IMG/VR virus record: IMGVR_UViG_3300005532_000007 | Span: 24,173-88,172 of that record | Strand: one strand, 5' to 3' | Length of the DNA stretch: 64,000 nt | DNA from: a virus | Shown here: piece after piece, positions 33,184-40,973 of the stretch | Layout: each line of letters opens with the position of its first letter | How positions within the stretch are numbered: the first letter of the stretch is position 1 | Notes under the pieces: generated by a model | Database searches by the model: none | The model's input: the letters and a program-made list of their open reading frames with translations, nothing else | Told to the model about the DNA's origin: nothing | Position numbers and translations under genes: made by a program

Positions 33184-33528
33184 ATGGACAAAATCGAGGT
33201 CGCATTCAGCGTGAAGCCAGGTGACTGGATCTGGGATGACCTCGACGTGCGCGCGGCACGGATCAGCGAAGAGCTCGCGGCGCTACAGCGCACCACCTAT
33301 CCGTGGCTGACCGGGACCTGCGTGTGGAACAGCATCGACGGCGCTGACGATGCCGTCGCCAGGACGCCGGGAAACATGGTCGTCAGCGCGGACCTGCATG
33401 ATGATCAGCCGGTCACTGAGGTGCTGACCAGGGTGACGCGGGGGATGTGCCCGGGATTCGAGTTCGAATCGATCACGGCGTCAGTGGTCCACTACGAGGA
33501 CGACGAGGGCTTTGAGTTGAGTGTTTAG
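33184..33528 (+). CDS. hypothetical protein
   Basis: 114 residues, acidic, mixed alpha/beta (KIEVAFSVKPGDWIWDDLDVRAARISEELAALQ ... GFEFESITASVVHYEDDEGFELSV). It is the last rightward gene before the tRNA-like element and follows the structured leader. Unknown. Confidence 0.5.
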   Translation: MDKIEVAFSVKPGDWIWDDLDVRAARISEELAALQRTTYPWLTGTCVWNSIDGADDAVARTPGNMVVSADLHDDQPVTEVLTRVTRGMCPGFEFESITASVVHYEDDEGFELSV

Positions 33529-33656
33529 TGCCGGGAGCCGGATTTGAACCGGCCTCAAACCACCTGATCGGGCCCGTTCCCCTGCGCGGAGCACGGGGCG
33601 CGGCCCGGGCTGCTCGGCCTACCGCGTGAGCGGGTACCACCTGGCATATCCCGGCA
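33529..33656 (-). tRNA. tRNA-like element with 8-bp acceptor stem (unusual, 128 nt)
   Basis: On the minus strand, TGCCGGGA at the 5' end pairs with TCCCGGCA at the 3' end (8 bp). A canonical T-arm stands right next to it: GCCGG-TTCAAAT-CCGGC (33537-33553). The inner part does not fold as a normal cloverleaf: D-loop-like AGGTGGTA is followed by a hairpin TACC-CGCTCACGC-GGTA whose loop centre is TCA, then a long GC-rich hairpin. Eight plus five base pairs is the acceptor/T geometry of bacterial tRNA-Sec. No CCA is encoded. It may be a divergent tRNA, an insertion-bearing tRNA or a tRNA-like decoy. Confidence 0.4.
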
Positions 33657-33664
33657 GATCGAGG

Positions 33665-34045
33665 CTAGTCGCCGTCCGCGTCCGAACCGGGCGCCTCGTT
33701 GACGAACGGTCCGTCATGACGCTCGACGATCAACGTGAGCTGCGGGCCCACAGTCGGCATCGGCTCGTTGGCTGGCCAATTCGTTGACCCGCGCTGCGAA
33801 AACATCCACGACCGTTCGATCACCTTGTATCCGTCGCCGAACAACACGAGGTCGCCGACCTGCGGCGGGTGCATCGACCAGATGTCCATCAGGCTGCTGT
33901 GGTACTTGCCGGTGTCGACGGGTTCGTACCGGTAGAGCGGCGCGCCGTCGGCTCCGAGCACGGGGTCGCCGTCGACCGTCACAGGCGTGCGGACGTAAAA
34001 GGACAGGTTGACGAGGTGGCGCTGCGGGTGCTGTTCCATGGTCAC
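33665..34045 (-). CDS. hypothetical protein
   Basis: 126 residues; the ATG overlaps the upstream stop. Beta-rich (HLVNLSFYVRTPVTVDGDPVLGADGAPLYRYEPVD, VGDLVLFGDGYKVIERSWMFSQRG). It is the last gene of a leftward run that starts near 41.7 kb. Unknown. Confidence 0.45.
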   Translation of the reverse strand: MTMEQHPQRHLVNLSFYVRTPVTVDGDPVLGADGAPLYRYEPVDTGKYHSSLMDIWSMHPPQVGDLVLFGDGYKVIERSWMFSQRGSTNWPANEPMPTVGPQLTLIVERHDGPFVNEAPGSDADGD

Positions 34046-34416
34046 GCTTCCTTAATCGCAGTGAACGTCTCGCACGGCCACGCCTCCGGGTTCGCTTCCC
34101 ACCCATCGACCGGATGCGCGCACTCCGCCCAGCCCATCACGCCCTGAACCGGATGATGGACCTTCAACACGGCGAGCGCCGGCGCGTTCCCAGCCAGCCG
34201 CTCGCACACCGCCTTCCAGTCGGCTTGGGCCTGCGCGAGCTGGTCGGCGCGTTCCTGCTCGCGTTTCCGATTCGCCTCGGCGCGTTGCGCGGGTGTCATC
34301 GCGGCCTGACGGCGTTCGGATTCCCGCATCGCCTCGGCGTCGGCAAGGTCGTCCTCGCTCACCTGGACGTGCATCGGGAAGCGACGCGCCTGCAACGGCT
34401 GCTCGGGGCCGACCAT
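34042..34416 (-). CDS. hypothetical coiled-coil protein
   Basis: 124 residues; residues 25-75 form a charged helix (VSEDDLADAEAMRESERRQAAMTPAQRAEANRKREQERADQL), and a globular tail has WAECAHPVDGWEANPEAWPCE. Overlaps its neighbours. Unknown. Confidence 0.45.
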   Translation of the reverse strand: MVGPEQPLQARRFPMHVQVSEDDLADAEAMRESERRQAAMTPAQRAEANRKREQERADQLAQAQADWKAVCERLAGNAPALAVLKVHHPVQGVMGWAECAHPVDGWEANPEAWPCETFTAIKEA

Positions 34417-34712
34417 CAGCAGCACACCTCGCCGGGCGTCGTGTGCGCGCCGATGCAGCCGGGAAGACCGCACCGGTACGGGCCGCGTGCGATCTCCTCG
34501 TCGCGCGGGATCCGTGACGCGGGCGGCTGCATCTCGTTGACCATGGTTACGCGCTCCGCTGGGATCGTCACCGTGACCGTCGGCGTCTTGTCTAACGCGG
34601 GCGCGGGCACGACGATCCCCGCCGTGTACCAAGGGAACGGCTGCCCGTCGATCGTGATCTGCGGCGCTCCGTGCTTGTCCTGGTCGACGCGGATCTCCTT
34701 CGCGAACTCCAC
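34416..34712 (-). CDS. small hypothetical protein
   Basis: 98 residues from a GTG. Contains IRVDQDKHGAPQITIDGQPFPWYTAGIVVPAPALDKTPTVTVTIPAERV and a C-terminal CGLPGCIGAH...CC possible metal site. Unknown. Confidence 0.45.
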   Translation of the reverse strand: MEFAKEIRVDQDKHGAPQITIDGQPFPWYTAGIVVPAPALDKTPTVTVTIPAERVTMVNEMQPPASRIPRDEEIARGPYRCGLPGCIGAHTTPGEVCC

Positions 34713-34713
34713 G

Positions 34714-34908
34714 TCAGCTCTCCACTTCGCGGTCGACCTGAACACTGCCGTCGACCGGCAGTCCGGCGGCGCGGCGTTTCGCGTGGCCCGCGTCGATCGC
34801 GTCCGCGAGCAGCGGCACACGGCGCGCCCACGCGGGCAGTACCAGCGGATGCACGAACGGGTCCGTCGTGCCATACAGGAGCTCCGCCGTCACGGGTTCG
34901 CTGGCCAT
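34714..34908 (-). CDS. small hypothetical protein
   Basis: 64 residues; contains VLPAWARRVPLLADAIDAGHAKRRAAGLPVDGS. Its start lies 19 bases inside the preceding gene. Unknown. Confidence 0.45.
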   Translation of the reverse strand: MASEPVTAELLYGTTDPFVHPLVLPAWARRVPLLADAIDAGHAKRRAAGLPVDGSVQVDREVES

Positions 34909-35414
34909 TCCCGCTCCGCTGTCGTCAATTGCACGCCGCTGCCGCTGTGACCCGCGTCGAACCAGCCCGCGCCCAGCACGTCGCACTCGTTGTCCGTCCA
35001 CGACCGCGACTGCCCGTCCGGCTGCGTCGAATGATGGCGCTTCTCTGGCCCGTGCGGCGGCAACTCGCACCGGGTGCGGTAAGCCGTCGCGCTCAGCGAC
35101 GCGCCACACGTACCGGCCGGCGTCCATATCTGCCCGAGTGTCTCCGGCAGCCGCGTGAGCTTCTCGCCGCGTTCCCGCACCGCCTGACCCACCGCAGTCA
35201 GCAACCGGCCGAGCGGATGCGTGCCGACATGCTCCGACACCGCCTGCTCCACGACCGGCTCGGTGCCGCTGGTCTCCCAGTCGCACTCGTGGCACTGCGC
35301 CCGGAACCAGCCGGGTGAGCGCACGGAGTCGGTGTCCTCGAACACGAACACGCGGTCGGCTTCGGCACGAAACAGGTGGTCGATCTGGTGCGCGGTGTAC
35401 TGGTCCGGGGTCAT
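34890..35414 (-). CDS. hypothetical protein
   Basis: 174 residues from an ATG that overlaps the upstream stop (ATGA). Helical N-terminus (DQYTAHQIDHLFRAEADRVFVFEDTD), Cys pair CHECDW, and a polar C-terminus. Unknown. Confidence 0.45.
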   Translation of the reverse strand: MTPDQYTAHQIDHLFRAEADRVFVFEDTDSVRSPGWFRAQCHECDWETSGTEPVVEQAVSEHVGTHPLGRLLTAVGQAVRERGEKLTRLPETLGQIWTPAGTCGASLSATAYRTRCELPPHGPEKRHHSTQPDGQSRSWTDNECDVLGAGWFDAGHSGSGVQLTTAEREWPANP

Positions 35415-35620
35415 CACGAACCCAGCGTATCCATCGTGACCGTCTTGGCCTCGGTCTTCGGGCAGCGCGTACACGCCCGGATCCGCTGCACGAGATCAAC
35501 GCCACGCCATGTGAACCGGCGCGGGTCCGACCACGGCCCGAACCGGTGACCGAGCAGCCGGCACATCAGCCGCGCGGCGTGCACGCGGCGGTCGCCCCAT
35601 AGGTCGGCACGTAGATTCAC
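35414..35620 (-). CDS. small basic hypothetical protein
   Basis: 68 residues from a GTG with an AGGGGGAA ribosome binding site. Contains LMCRLLGHRFGPWSDPRRFTW...IRACTRCPKT, a CxxH and CxxC pattern typical of small phage zinc-binding proteins. Unknown. Confidence 0.45.
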   Translation of the reverse strand: MNLRADLWGDRRVHAARLMCRLLGHRFGPWSDPRRFTWRGVDLVQRIRACTRCPKTEAKTVTMDTLGS

Positions 35621-35665
35621 GATCAGGTTCCCCCTTGTCGGGCCGGGTGCAACTGAACCGCGGGT

Positions 35666-36043
35666 TCAGTTGGAAGTCCCGGCCGAACTAGCAACATCAC
35701 TTGACCCGTCGTTGCGCGCTAGCCACGCCTCCAGCGCGCCGCGCACCGGCTCGTCCGGCACGATGCCTTGAGCCAGACGGGTCAACACCGACGCCGGCGC
35801 ACCCACGAGCCGGGCCAGCTCGCGCCACGTCACCCCGAGTTGGGTGCGGGCCGCGTCCAGTCGAGCGTAGAGATCCGCCGCGGCCGGGTGCGGCGGATGC
35901 AGAAGTTCGTGGTGGCGTTGCGCGGCGGCCACGATCTCGGCGAGCGCCGCGATGCCTTCCGCGGTCGGTTCCCGGTCGCCGCGCACGATGACGACCTGCC
36001 CGTCTGGCAGCTCGACTGGACGGCACTGGTCACGTCGTCGCAT
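35666..36043 (-). CDS. HTH-like regulator
   Basis: 125 residues. The C-terminal part (ARLDAARTQLGVTWRELARLVGAPASVLTRLAQGIVPDEPVRGALEAWLAR) fits a divergent XRE-type helix-turn-helix. The N-terminal part is beta-like (VELPDGQVVIVRGDREPTAEGIAALAEIV). The ATG lies inside the end of the upstream DUF1643 gene. Possibly a regulator of the phage run; partner unknown. Confidence 0.5.
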   Translation of the reverse strand: MRRRDQCRPVELPDGQVVIVRGDREPTAEGIAALAEIVAAAQRHHELLHPPHPAAADLYARLDAARTQLGVTWRELARLVGAPASVLTRLAQGIVPDEPVRGALEAWLARNDGSSDVASSAGTSN

Positions 36044-36563
36044 GCGGCGGCTCCCAGGGTTGCGGCGTGAGGTCGGCGCGCAGGTACAGCGGATGCCGAG
36101 GCTGCCCCGCGCCGGTCAACGCCAGCGCGTGCAACCGGCCCGCACCCGGCGCCTTGCGGTGGATCTGAAGGAACCGCGCTATCCGATCCGGCCGAGCATG
36201 CGCACCCCACGCCACCACCACCTCGTGACCGGTCAGCGTCTCGCGCAGATGCTCGTCATTGTCCGGTCCTATCGGATCAGCCGCGCGCCACAGGTCGCTC
36301 GGCTCCGTCGCCCGGTACGCGTACAGGTTCACGACGATCAACCGGCTGAAACCCATGCGCCTGCTGAATCCGGTGATGCGCCGCAGCGTCGGGTCGTCCG
36401 TGTACGCGTCCGCGGTGGAGGGATTGAGCATCACCCAGGTGACGGTGAACCCGCCGGGCGCCCAGCGGCGTTCGAGCCGGTACCGGTAGAGGCCATCGTC
36501 GGAGATGACGGCGGTACGGTCGGCGCCGAACTCGTCGAGCGCGAGCGCGGTCTGCTCAGTCAC
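36030..36563 (-). CDS. DUF1643 family protein
   Basis: 177 residues. The DUF1643 signature is clear: YRLERRWAPGGFTVTWVMLNPSTADAYTDDPTLRRITGFSRRMGFSRLIVVNLYAYRATEPSDLW. The family is common in phages and mobile elements; its biochemical role is not established. It lies in a long leftward run of coupled genes. Confidence 0.8.
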   Translation of the reverse strand: MTEQTALALDEFGADRTAVISDDGLYRYRLERRWAPGGFTVTWVMLNPSTADAYTDDPTLRRITGFSRRMGFSRLIVVNLYAYRATEPSDLWRAADPIGPDNDEHLRETLTGHEVVVAWGAHARPDRIARFLQIHRKAPGAGRLHALALTGAGQPRHPLYLRADLTPQPWEPPHATT

Positions 36564-37110
36564 CGAACACCTGCGCCCACGGGCACACAGTGCGCCGCAT
36601 CAACGTCCACCGCGACGCCTCCGCCTCGGTGACCGACAACACCACCTCGCGCGCATCACCCTCACAGTCCATCGGATGCAGGAACTCGCGGCCCATCACG
36701 GACGTGAACCGCACCGCCCACTCAAACTTGATCACGCCCGGGTCCGCAGTCTCGGGAATAACCGAACGCACCTCGCCGATCATCTCCCGGATCTGCTCCG
36801 CGCCCGTGACATCGCCGCTGTCCTCGCGGGCGTCTGCGTATCCGGCGAGGCCGTGCATGACTAGGGCGATCAGGCGTAGCCGTTCGTGCAGGTCGAGGGC
36901 GTCGTGTGATTCGTGGCGTAGGGTCAGGCCCGCGTTGTCGGCGGCGCGCAGCCAGTGCCGGGCTTCGGTGGTCGCTCGCTCGCGTTGGTACTCGTCGAGC
37001 GCCTCCCAGGGCGGGGCGGGAAATGTGTTGGCGCGTGAGGCGATGTGCTGGCGTGCCATGGCCAGGCGCACGGCTTGATCGCGTTCGGCGTCAGATGTGA
37101 AGTCAGGCAT
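36556..37110 (-). CDS. hypothetical protein
   Basis: 184 residues. Helical N-terminal half (DQAVRLAMARQHIASRANTFPAPPWEALDEYQRERATTEARHWLRAAD) and a beta-like C-terminus. Overlaps its neighbours by eight bases. Unknown. Confidence 0.45.
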   Translation of the reverse strand: MPDFTSDAERDQAVRLAMARQHIASRANTFPAPPWEALDEYQRERATTEARHWLRAADNAGLTLRHESHDALDLHERLRLIALVMHGLAGYADAREDSGDVTGAEQIREMIGEVRSVIPETADPGVIKFEWAVRFTSVMGREFLHPMDCEGDAREVVLSVTEAEASRWTLMRRTVCPWAQVFGD

Positions 37111-37531
37111 CAGCGGCCTCGATCCCGGCGAGCACCCCGAGCTCACCCATCCCGTGTAGCCCGGCCAGATCCGTCACCATCATCGCGACGTGATGCGCAT
37201 AGTCCGAGAACCGCGTCGAGTCCAGCACCATCACGATGCTGCCCTCCCCGATCCAGCCCGGCCGCTTGACGTTCTTGGCCCACTCGGAACACTCGTCGTA
37301 CTGCTTGAACAGGGTCCAGCCGAGCGCGGTCAGGAACGCACGTATCCGCGCCGGGCTGTGGTGTTCGCGGCTGATGAACGGTTCCAGCGAGCGGGGCATG
37401 ACGCGCAGCCTGCGCGCGGCCTCGGCTTCGTTGCAGAGCGCCTCGAGAACGGGTGCCAGTTCGGCTGCGAGGCCGCCCTCGTCAGCGGCGGCGGTCTTAG
37501 CCAGGGCGCGTGCCTGGGTCAGGTCGATCAT
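37103..37531 (-). CDS. hypothetical protein
   Basis: 142 residues. Contains LEALCNEAEAARRLRVMPRSLEPFISREHHSPARIRAFLTALGWTLFKQYDECSEW and a hydrophobic segment before the end. Unknown. Confidence 0.45.
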   Translation of the reverse strand: MIDLTQARALAKTAAADEGGLAAELAPVLEALCNEAEAARRLRVMPRSLEPFISREHHSPARIRAFLTALGWTLFKQYDECSEWAKNVKRPGWIGEGSIVMVLDSTRFSDYAHHVAMMVTDLAGLHGMGELGVLAGIEAADA

Positions 37532-37920
37532 GACGGGTGCTCCTCGTCGCTCAGGGATTCGATCTGCTCCAGCAATCGCCGGCGCCCGTTGGCCCACCCG
37601 TTCGCGTATGCCTCGGTCGGGCTGGCCATGAGTAGAGTCACGGGGCCGCGCGCCAGCACGTCCTCCCAGTGAGGGTGCAGCGGCACCTCGTTCGGGCCCG
37701 GGCGGGGCGCGGGCCCGCGGTCTGTGAGCTTCTCCAACTCGCTGCGCGGATCGACCCACGCCTTCGGGCGGCCGAACTCGCCGCCGAGTGGATACCAATT
37801 CCCGATGTTCGCGCCCGAACGAACCCAGATCTCCTGCCGCCGATAGTCGCCCCAGTGTACGGCGACGATCGCGCCGGACTCCTGCGGCTCGTCCTCGCAG
37901 CCGACTGCTTCGGCGGTCAC
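37528..37920 (-). CDS. hypothetical protein
   Basis: 130 residues from a GTG. Contains SGAIVAVHWGDYRRQEIWVRSGANIGNWYPLGGEFGRPKAW. The start overlaps the stop of the 41-residue gene. Unknown. Confidence 0.45.
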   Translation of the reverse strand: MTAEAVGCEDEPQESGAIVAVHWGDYRRQEIWVRSGANIGNWYPLGGEFGRPKAWVDPRSELEKLTDRGPAPRPGPNEVPLHPHWEDVLARGPVTLLMASPTEAYANGWANGRRRLLEQIESLSDEEHPS

Positions 37921-38042
37921 GTCAGAATCTCTTTCAGGTCGTCTCGGGTGATGTGCTGCCGCTGGTCGACGGCCCTTTGCCACGCCGCGCGCACTGCGGG
38001 CAGCAGCCCGAAGGCCACCGACTCCAGGCACCCGGCCGGCAT
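37917..38042 (-). CDS. 41-residue hypothetical protein
   Basis: Reads MPAGCLESVAFGLLPAVRAAW then QRAVDQRQHITRDDLKEILT. The stop overlaps the next gene by four bases (GTGA), matching the local coupling pattern; there is no strong ribosome binding site. Plausible but unproven small gene. Confidence 0.35.
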   Translation of the reverse strand: MPAGCLESVAFGLLPAVRAAWQRAVDQRQHITRDDLKEILT

Positions 38043-38078
38043 GTCCGCGTCGGCCGCGATCCGCCGCTCGGCATGCGC

Positions 38079-38480
38079 TCAGTTGATCGGCCACTCGGAC
38101 TCGATGACCGAGGCGAGCGTCCCGTCCGGCGACCACAGAAGCCAGCCGCGCGAGAACTGCCCGGTCACCGCCGTCAGCATCGCGAGCACGTCCTCGGCCC
38201 GATCCGCGACCTGCTGGCAGAACTCCTCACCCAGCAGCAGGATCCGCGGCCCATCGCCGTAGGGAATCGTGCGGCGTCCGAGTTCCATCGGGTAGCCGCC
38301 ACTGTCCCCGTAGGCGACGATCCGCAGCGCGTCCTCGCAGGGCGCGAGCGCCACGGTGAGCGGTGTGGCGGGAGCGCCGGGTTCTACGAGCACGAACGGT
38401 TCGTCGGGGCAGCATTCGATCAGCGCCGTGCACACGCAGCGGGCGATCTCGTTGCCACGGATCTCGATGACGGCCATCAC
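38079..38480 (-). CDS. hypothetical protein
   Basis: 133 residues. Contains CTALIECCPDEPFVLVEPG and PRILLLGEEFCQQVADRAEDVLAMLTAVTGQFSRGWLLWSPDG. Four Cys residues, three of them near residues 17-24, may have a structural role. Unknown. Confidence 0.45.
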   Translation of the reverse strand: MMAVIEIRGNEIARCVCTALIECCPDEPFVLVEPGAPATPLTVALAPCEDALRIVAYGDSGGYPMELGRRTIPYGDGPRILLLGEEFCQQVADRAEDVLAMLTAVTGQFSRGWLLWSPDGTLASVIESEWPIN

Positions 38481-38857
38481 GTGCCCCTCTCGTTGAGCTC
38501 CGGGTAGCCCTCGTGGCGCAGCCAGCGGGACACCGCCGCGCGGCGCGCCTTGGCCTGCTCGTACGCCTCACGGTCGATGGTGCGGCCGGCGAAGAAGTCG
38601 TTGTGGAACGTGTCGACGCCGCCGGCGTGCAGTTCGATCGACCACACGTCCAGATCGGGTAGGCGCTGGCCGTCGTGGAACGCGGCGAGGGCCGTGGAGG
38701 CTTTGGCCATGGCGCTGTCGAACGCGGCCTGGGCCTTGGCGAGTTCAGCGTGCGCCGTTTCCATCTGGGCTGTGTAGTAGCCCTCGATTTCTTCGCGGGC
38801 GATCTGCTCGTCGTCGGGCTGCATCGGCTCGAGCTTCGGGCGTTTCGCGGCCATCAC
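38477..38857 (-). CDS. coiled-coil hypothetical protein
   Basis: 126 residues (GTG at 38857 or ATG at 38854). Residues 20-65 are a charged helix (IAREEIEGYYTAQMETAHAELAKAQAAFDSAMAKASTALAAF). Unknown. Confidence 0.45.
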   Translation of the reverse strand: MMAAKRPKLEPMQPDDEQIAREEIEGYYTAQMETAHAELAKAQAAFDSAMAKASTALAAFHDGQRLPDLDVWSIELHAGGVDTFHNDFFAGRTIDREAYEQAKARRAAVSRWLRHEGYPELNERGT

Positions 38858-38937
38858 ACGCCTCCGATCCGGATCTCGGCTGCGGTCAGCGGCGGGTCAA
38901 TCCGGATCTCGCCGCTGTAACGGTTCTCGTAGCTCAC
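38854..38937 (-). CDS. 27-residue DUF6205-like remnant
   Basis: GTG start with a good ribosome binding site (GAAGGAGCACC). The product SYENRYSGEIRIDPPLTAAE then IRIGGV closely resembles only the first strand region of DUF6205 proteins, so the gene looks truncated. It ends by overlapping the next start. Confidence 0.45.
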   Translation of the reverse strand: MSYENRYSGEIRIDPPLTAAEIRIGGV

Positions 38938-38996
38938 GGTGCTCCTTCGGTTTGGGCCGCGCGCGCTTCGGGTGGTGGACCGAGCGCGCACGGAGA

Positions 38997-39302
38997 TCAG
39001 TGGGTAGCGGGGTCGAACTCGACCACGAGCGGGGCGAGGCGACGCGCCACCTGCTGCACCCCGGCATCGGCCAGCGCGTCCAGCACCGCGGACAGGACCG
39101 CGTCGTACAGGCCGGGTGGCACCTCGCACGTGACGCCCTCGCCGTGGCAGCGCGCGCACGGCCGGGACGCGTACGGCTCCAGGACACGGGCCTGCGTGCG
39201 GTGGCCGTTGCAGCTGCGGCAGGTCGCGATCTGGATCTCGTTCTGCAGGTCCACGATCGCGCTGGCGAGGTCCACGACGCTCGGAGTTGTCTCGGCCATC
39301 AC
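38997..39302 (-). CDS. DnaJ-type zinc-finger-like small protein
   Basis: 101 residues. Two CxxC-x-G pairs (CRSCNGH, CARCHGEG) spaced like the DnaJ zinc centre, then a helical C-terminus. It overlaps the STAS gene stop. Probably a nucleic-acid- or protein-binding zinc module; unknown. Confidence 0.55.
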   Translation of the reverse strand: MMAETTPSVVDLASAIVDLQNEIQIATCRSCNGHRTQARVLEPYASRPCARCHGEGVTCEVPPGLYDAVLSAVLDALADAGVQQVARRLAPLVVEFDPATH

Positions 39303-39907
39303 GCGATCAGTTCGCTCGCGTGCATCGCCGTGACCACCGCGCCGTCACGCCACACCAGCCGCAGCGGACCGAACGAGTCGTAAGCGCGCTCGGCGGCCAT
39401 ACCGTCGCCACCGACGTAGAGGTGTCCGCCAGCGCCACAAACCAGCGGCTGCGGGATCGACTTCTCGAGGTTGCCGAGCCACACGTCGCCGACCTGCGGC
39501 GGCCAGAACGTCGACCTCGGGTCAGGCTCGGGTGGCGTAGGCTCGGCGCCCTTCGGCGCGAGCAGCTCCAGCGCGCCCTCCACGGTCTCGGCGTGCGGGA
39601 TCGCCTTATGCACGCCCGTGACCCGCAGCGATTTCCCGGGGCGGCTGTCGAGGTCTACGAGGAGGGCCAGCCGGCCGCCGTGCGCTACCGCGCGCTTGGC
39701 TGCGCCGACGATCACGCCGAGGCCCGTCGAGTCGAGCAGGTCCACGCCGCGCAGGTCGATCACCTGCCGGTATCGGGCCTCGTTGATCAGGCCGATCAGC
39801 TTGCTGCGCAGTTCGGGCGCGGCGTACACGTCACACTGCCCGATGACGGTGACCACGGCGGTGCCCGGTTCGGGCCGGTCGATGGTGATTGTGACGTCGG
39901 CGGCCAT
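39299..39907 (-). CDS. STAS-domain anti-sigma-factor-antagonist-like protein with C-terminal extension
   Basis: 202 residues. Residues 8-115 form a STAS domain (AVVTVIGQCDVYAAPELRSKLIGLI ... RQVIDLRGVDLLDSTGLGVIVGAAKRAVAHGG) with a classical D-S60-T-G phosphorylation site. Residues 125-202 are an extra domain (TFWPPQVGDVWLGNLEKSIPQPLVCGAGGHLYVGG...). STAS proteins of this kind bind and release anti-sigma kinases in partner-switching. It is two genes away from a PP2C phosphatase that could dephosphorylate Ser60; the HATPase at 14987 is a candidate kinase. Confidence 0.75.
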   Translation of the reverse strand: MAADVTITIDRPEPGTAVVTVIGQCDVYAAPELRSKLIGLINEARYRQVIDLRGVDLLDSTGLGVIVGAAKRAVAHGGRLALLVDLDSRPGKSLRVTGVHKAIPHAETVEGALELLAPKGAEPTPPEPDPRSTFWPPQVGDVWLGNLEKSIPQPLVCGAGGHLYVGGDGMAAERAYDSFGPLRLVWRDGAVVTAMHASELIA

Positions 39908-39908
39908 C

Positions 39909-40181
39909 TCAGGCTCCTTCGATTTCAGTCTTGTTGGCGAGCTCGGCACGGCCCGCGTCGGTGATCGCTGCGTACACGACCAGGCCGCGCGCCTCGCCCT
40001 CCACGACCAGGCCGCCCGCAATCAGGGCACGCATCTGCGGCGTCACGAGGGCGCGGTAGCCGCGTCGGCCGGGCGCGGACCACTTCGAGATCGGGTCGTT
40101 GTAGCGGTAGACCTCGCCGCAGGCGACGCCGGACAGGACCTCGCGGCGAGATAGGGGCGCCTGCGGCGGATTCACGGCCAC
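39909..40181 (-). CDS. winged-helix-like protein between STAS and PP2C genes
   Basis: 90 residues from a GTG with a GGAG ribosome binding site formed at the PP2C stop. Contains LSRREVLSGVACGEVYRYNDPISKWSAPGRRGYRALVTPQMRALIAGGLVVEGEARGLVVYAAITDAGRAEL, a plausible winged helix (RALIAGGLV...ITDAGRAEL). Possibly the transcription output of the adjacent switch; not certain. Confidence 0.5.
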   Translation of the reverse strand: MAVNPPQAPLSRREVLSGVACGEVYRYNDPISKWSAPGRRGYRALVTPQMRALIAGGLVVEGEARGLVVYAAITDAGRAELANKTEIEGA

Positions 40182-40183
40182 GG

Positions 40184-40960
40184 TCAGGCTCCGTTCGGGG
40201 TCAGGTCGATCACGAGGGCGGTCGCGTTGTCCGCCTTCTCGCCCGCAGCCCGGGCGGCACGCACCGCGCGGAAGGTCAGCCGCCGGGCGCAGGTCGAGGC
40301 GTCCGACGTGTTCGCTAACGTGCTGCGGATGTCCTCGTCCGTGAGCGGCCCGCACACCCCGTCCGTGCACAACAGGACCCGCGCGAACGTGTTGAACGGC
40401 GAGCCGGGCAACGGCTGCGCGACCTGCGGGGTGTGCGGGACGCAGTTGCCCAACGCGCTGCCGTGCCGGTGATCCAGCGGCCCGAGCAGGCAGCGCGTGA
40501 GCTGCCACGGCAGGCCCCACTGGCCGAGGTTGTGATCCTCCGTCAACTGGTGCAGCGCCCCGTCAGCGGTGAGCGCGTAGGCGCGGGAGTCCCCGATCCA
40601 CGCGACCCACAGCGATGCGGCGTTGAAGTAGGCGAGCACGAGTGTCGTGTTGTCGTTCGGGCCGCGCCGCAAGTGGCGCTGGTCGATGATTTCGCGGGCG
40701 GCGTCGACCGCCCGGTCGAGGTGCTCGGCGCCGTAGGTGGACGCGATGCTGACCGCGAGCCTCACGGCGTCGCGCGAGATGCGCCCGGACCCGGCGCCCG
40801 ATCCGCAGCCGTCAGCTATCGCGGCGACGATCGCGGGCAGGCCCGTGTCCGGGTCGATGGTGCGCGTCCAGTCGCAGGCGTCTTGCTGGTAGGCGCGGTC
40901 GCCCTTCAGGGTGCGGTTCTCGACGGGCGCGAAGGTCAGATCGCGAACGGTCGTGGTCAT
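40184..40960 (-). CDS. PP2C-type Ser/Thr phosphatase
   Basis: 258 residues with the PPM motifs: DRAYQQDAC, AIADGCGSGAGSGR (Asp50-Gly51), GDSRAYAL, VLLCTDGVCGPLTDED (Asp200) and ADNATALV (Asp244). Family members are Mn/Mg-dependent phosphatases, and RsbU/SpoIIE-type ones dephosphorylate STAS proteins. This one has no sensor domain. Its natural substrate may be the STAS protein encoded downstream in the same leftward run. Confidence 0.8.
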   Translation of the reverse strand: MTTTVRDLTFAPVENRTLKGDRAYQQDACDWTRTIDPDTGLPAIVAAIADGCGSGAGSGRISRDAVRLAVSIASTYGAEHLDRAVDAAREIIDQRHLRRGPNDNTTLVLAYFNAASLWVAWIGDSRAYALTADGALHQLTEDHNLGQWGLPWQLTRCLLGPLDHRHGSALGNCVPHTPQVAQPLPGSPFNTFARVLLCTDGVCGPLTDEDIRSTLANTSDASTCARRLTFRAVRAARAAGEKADNATALVIDLTPNGA

Positions 40961-40973
40961 GGATCAGCCTTCC

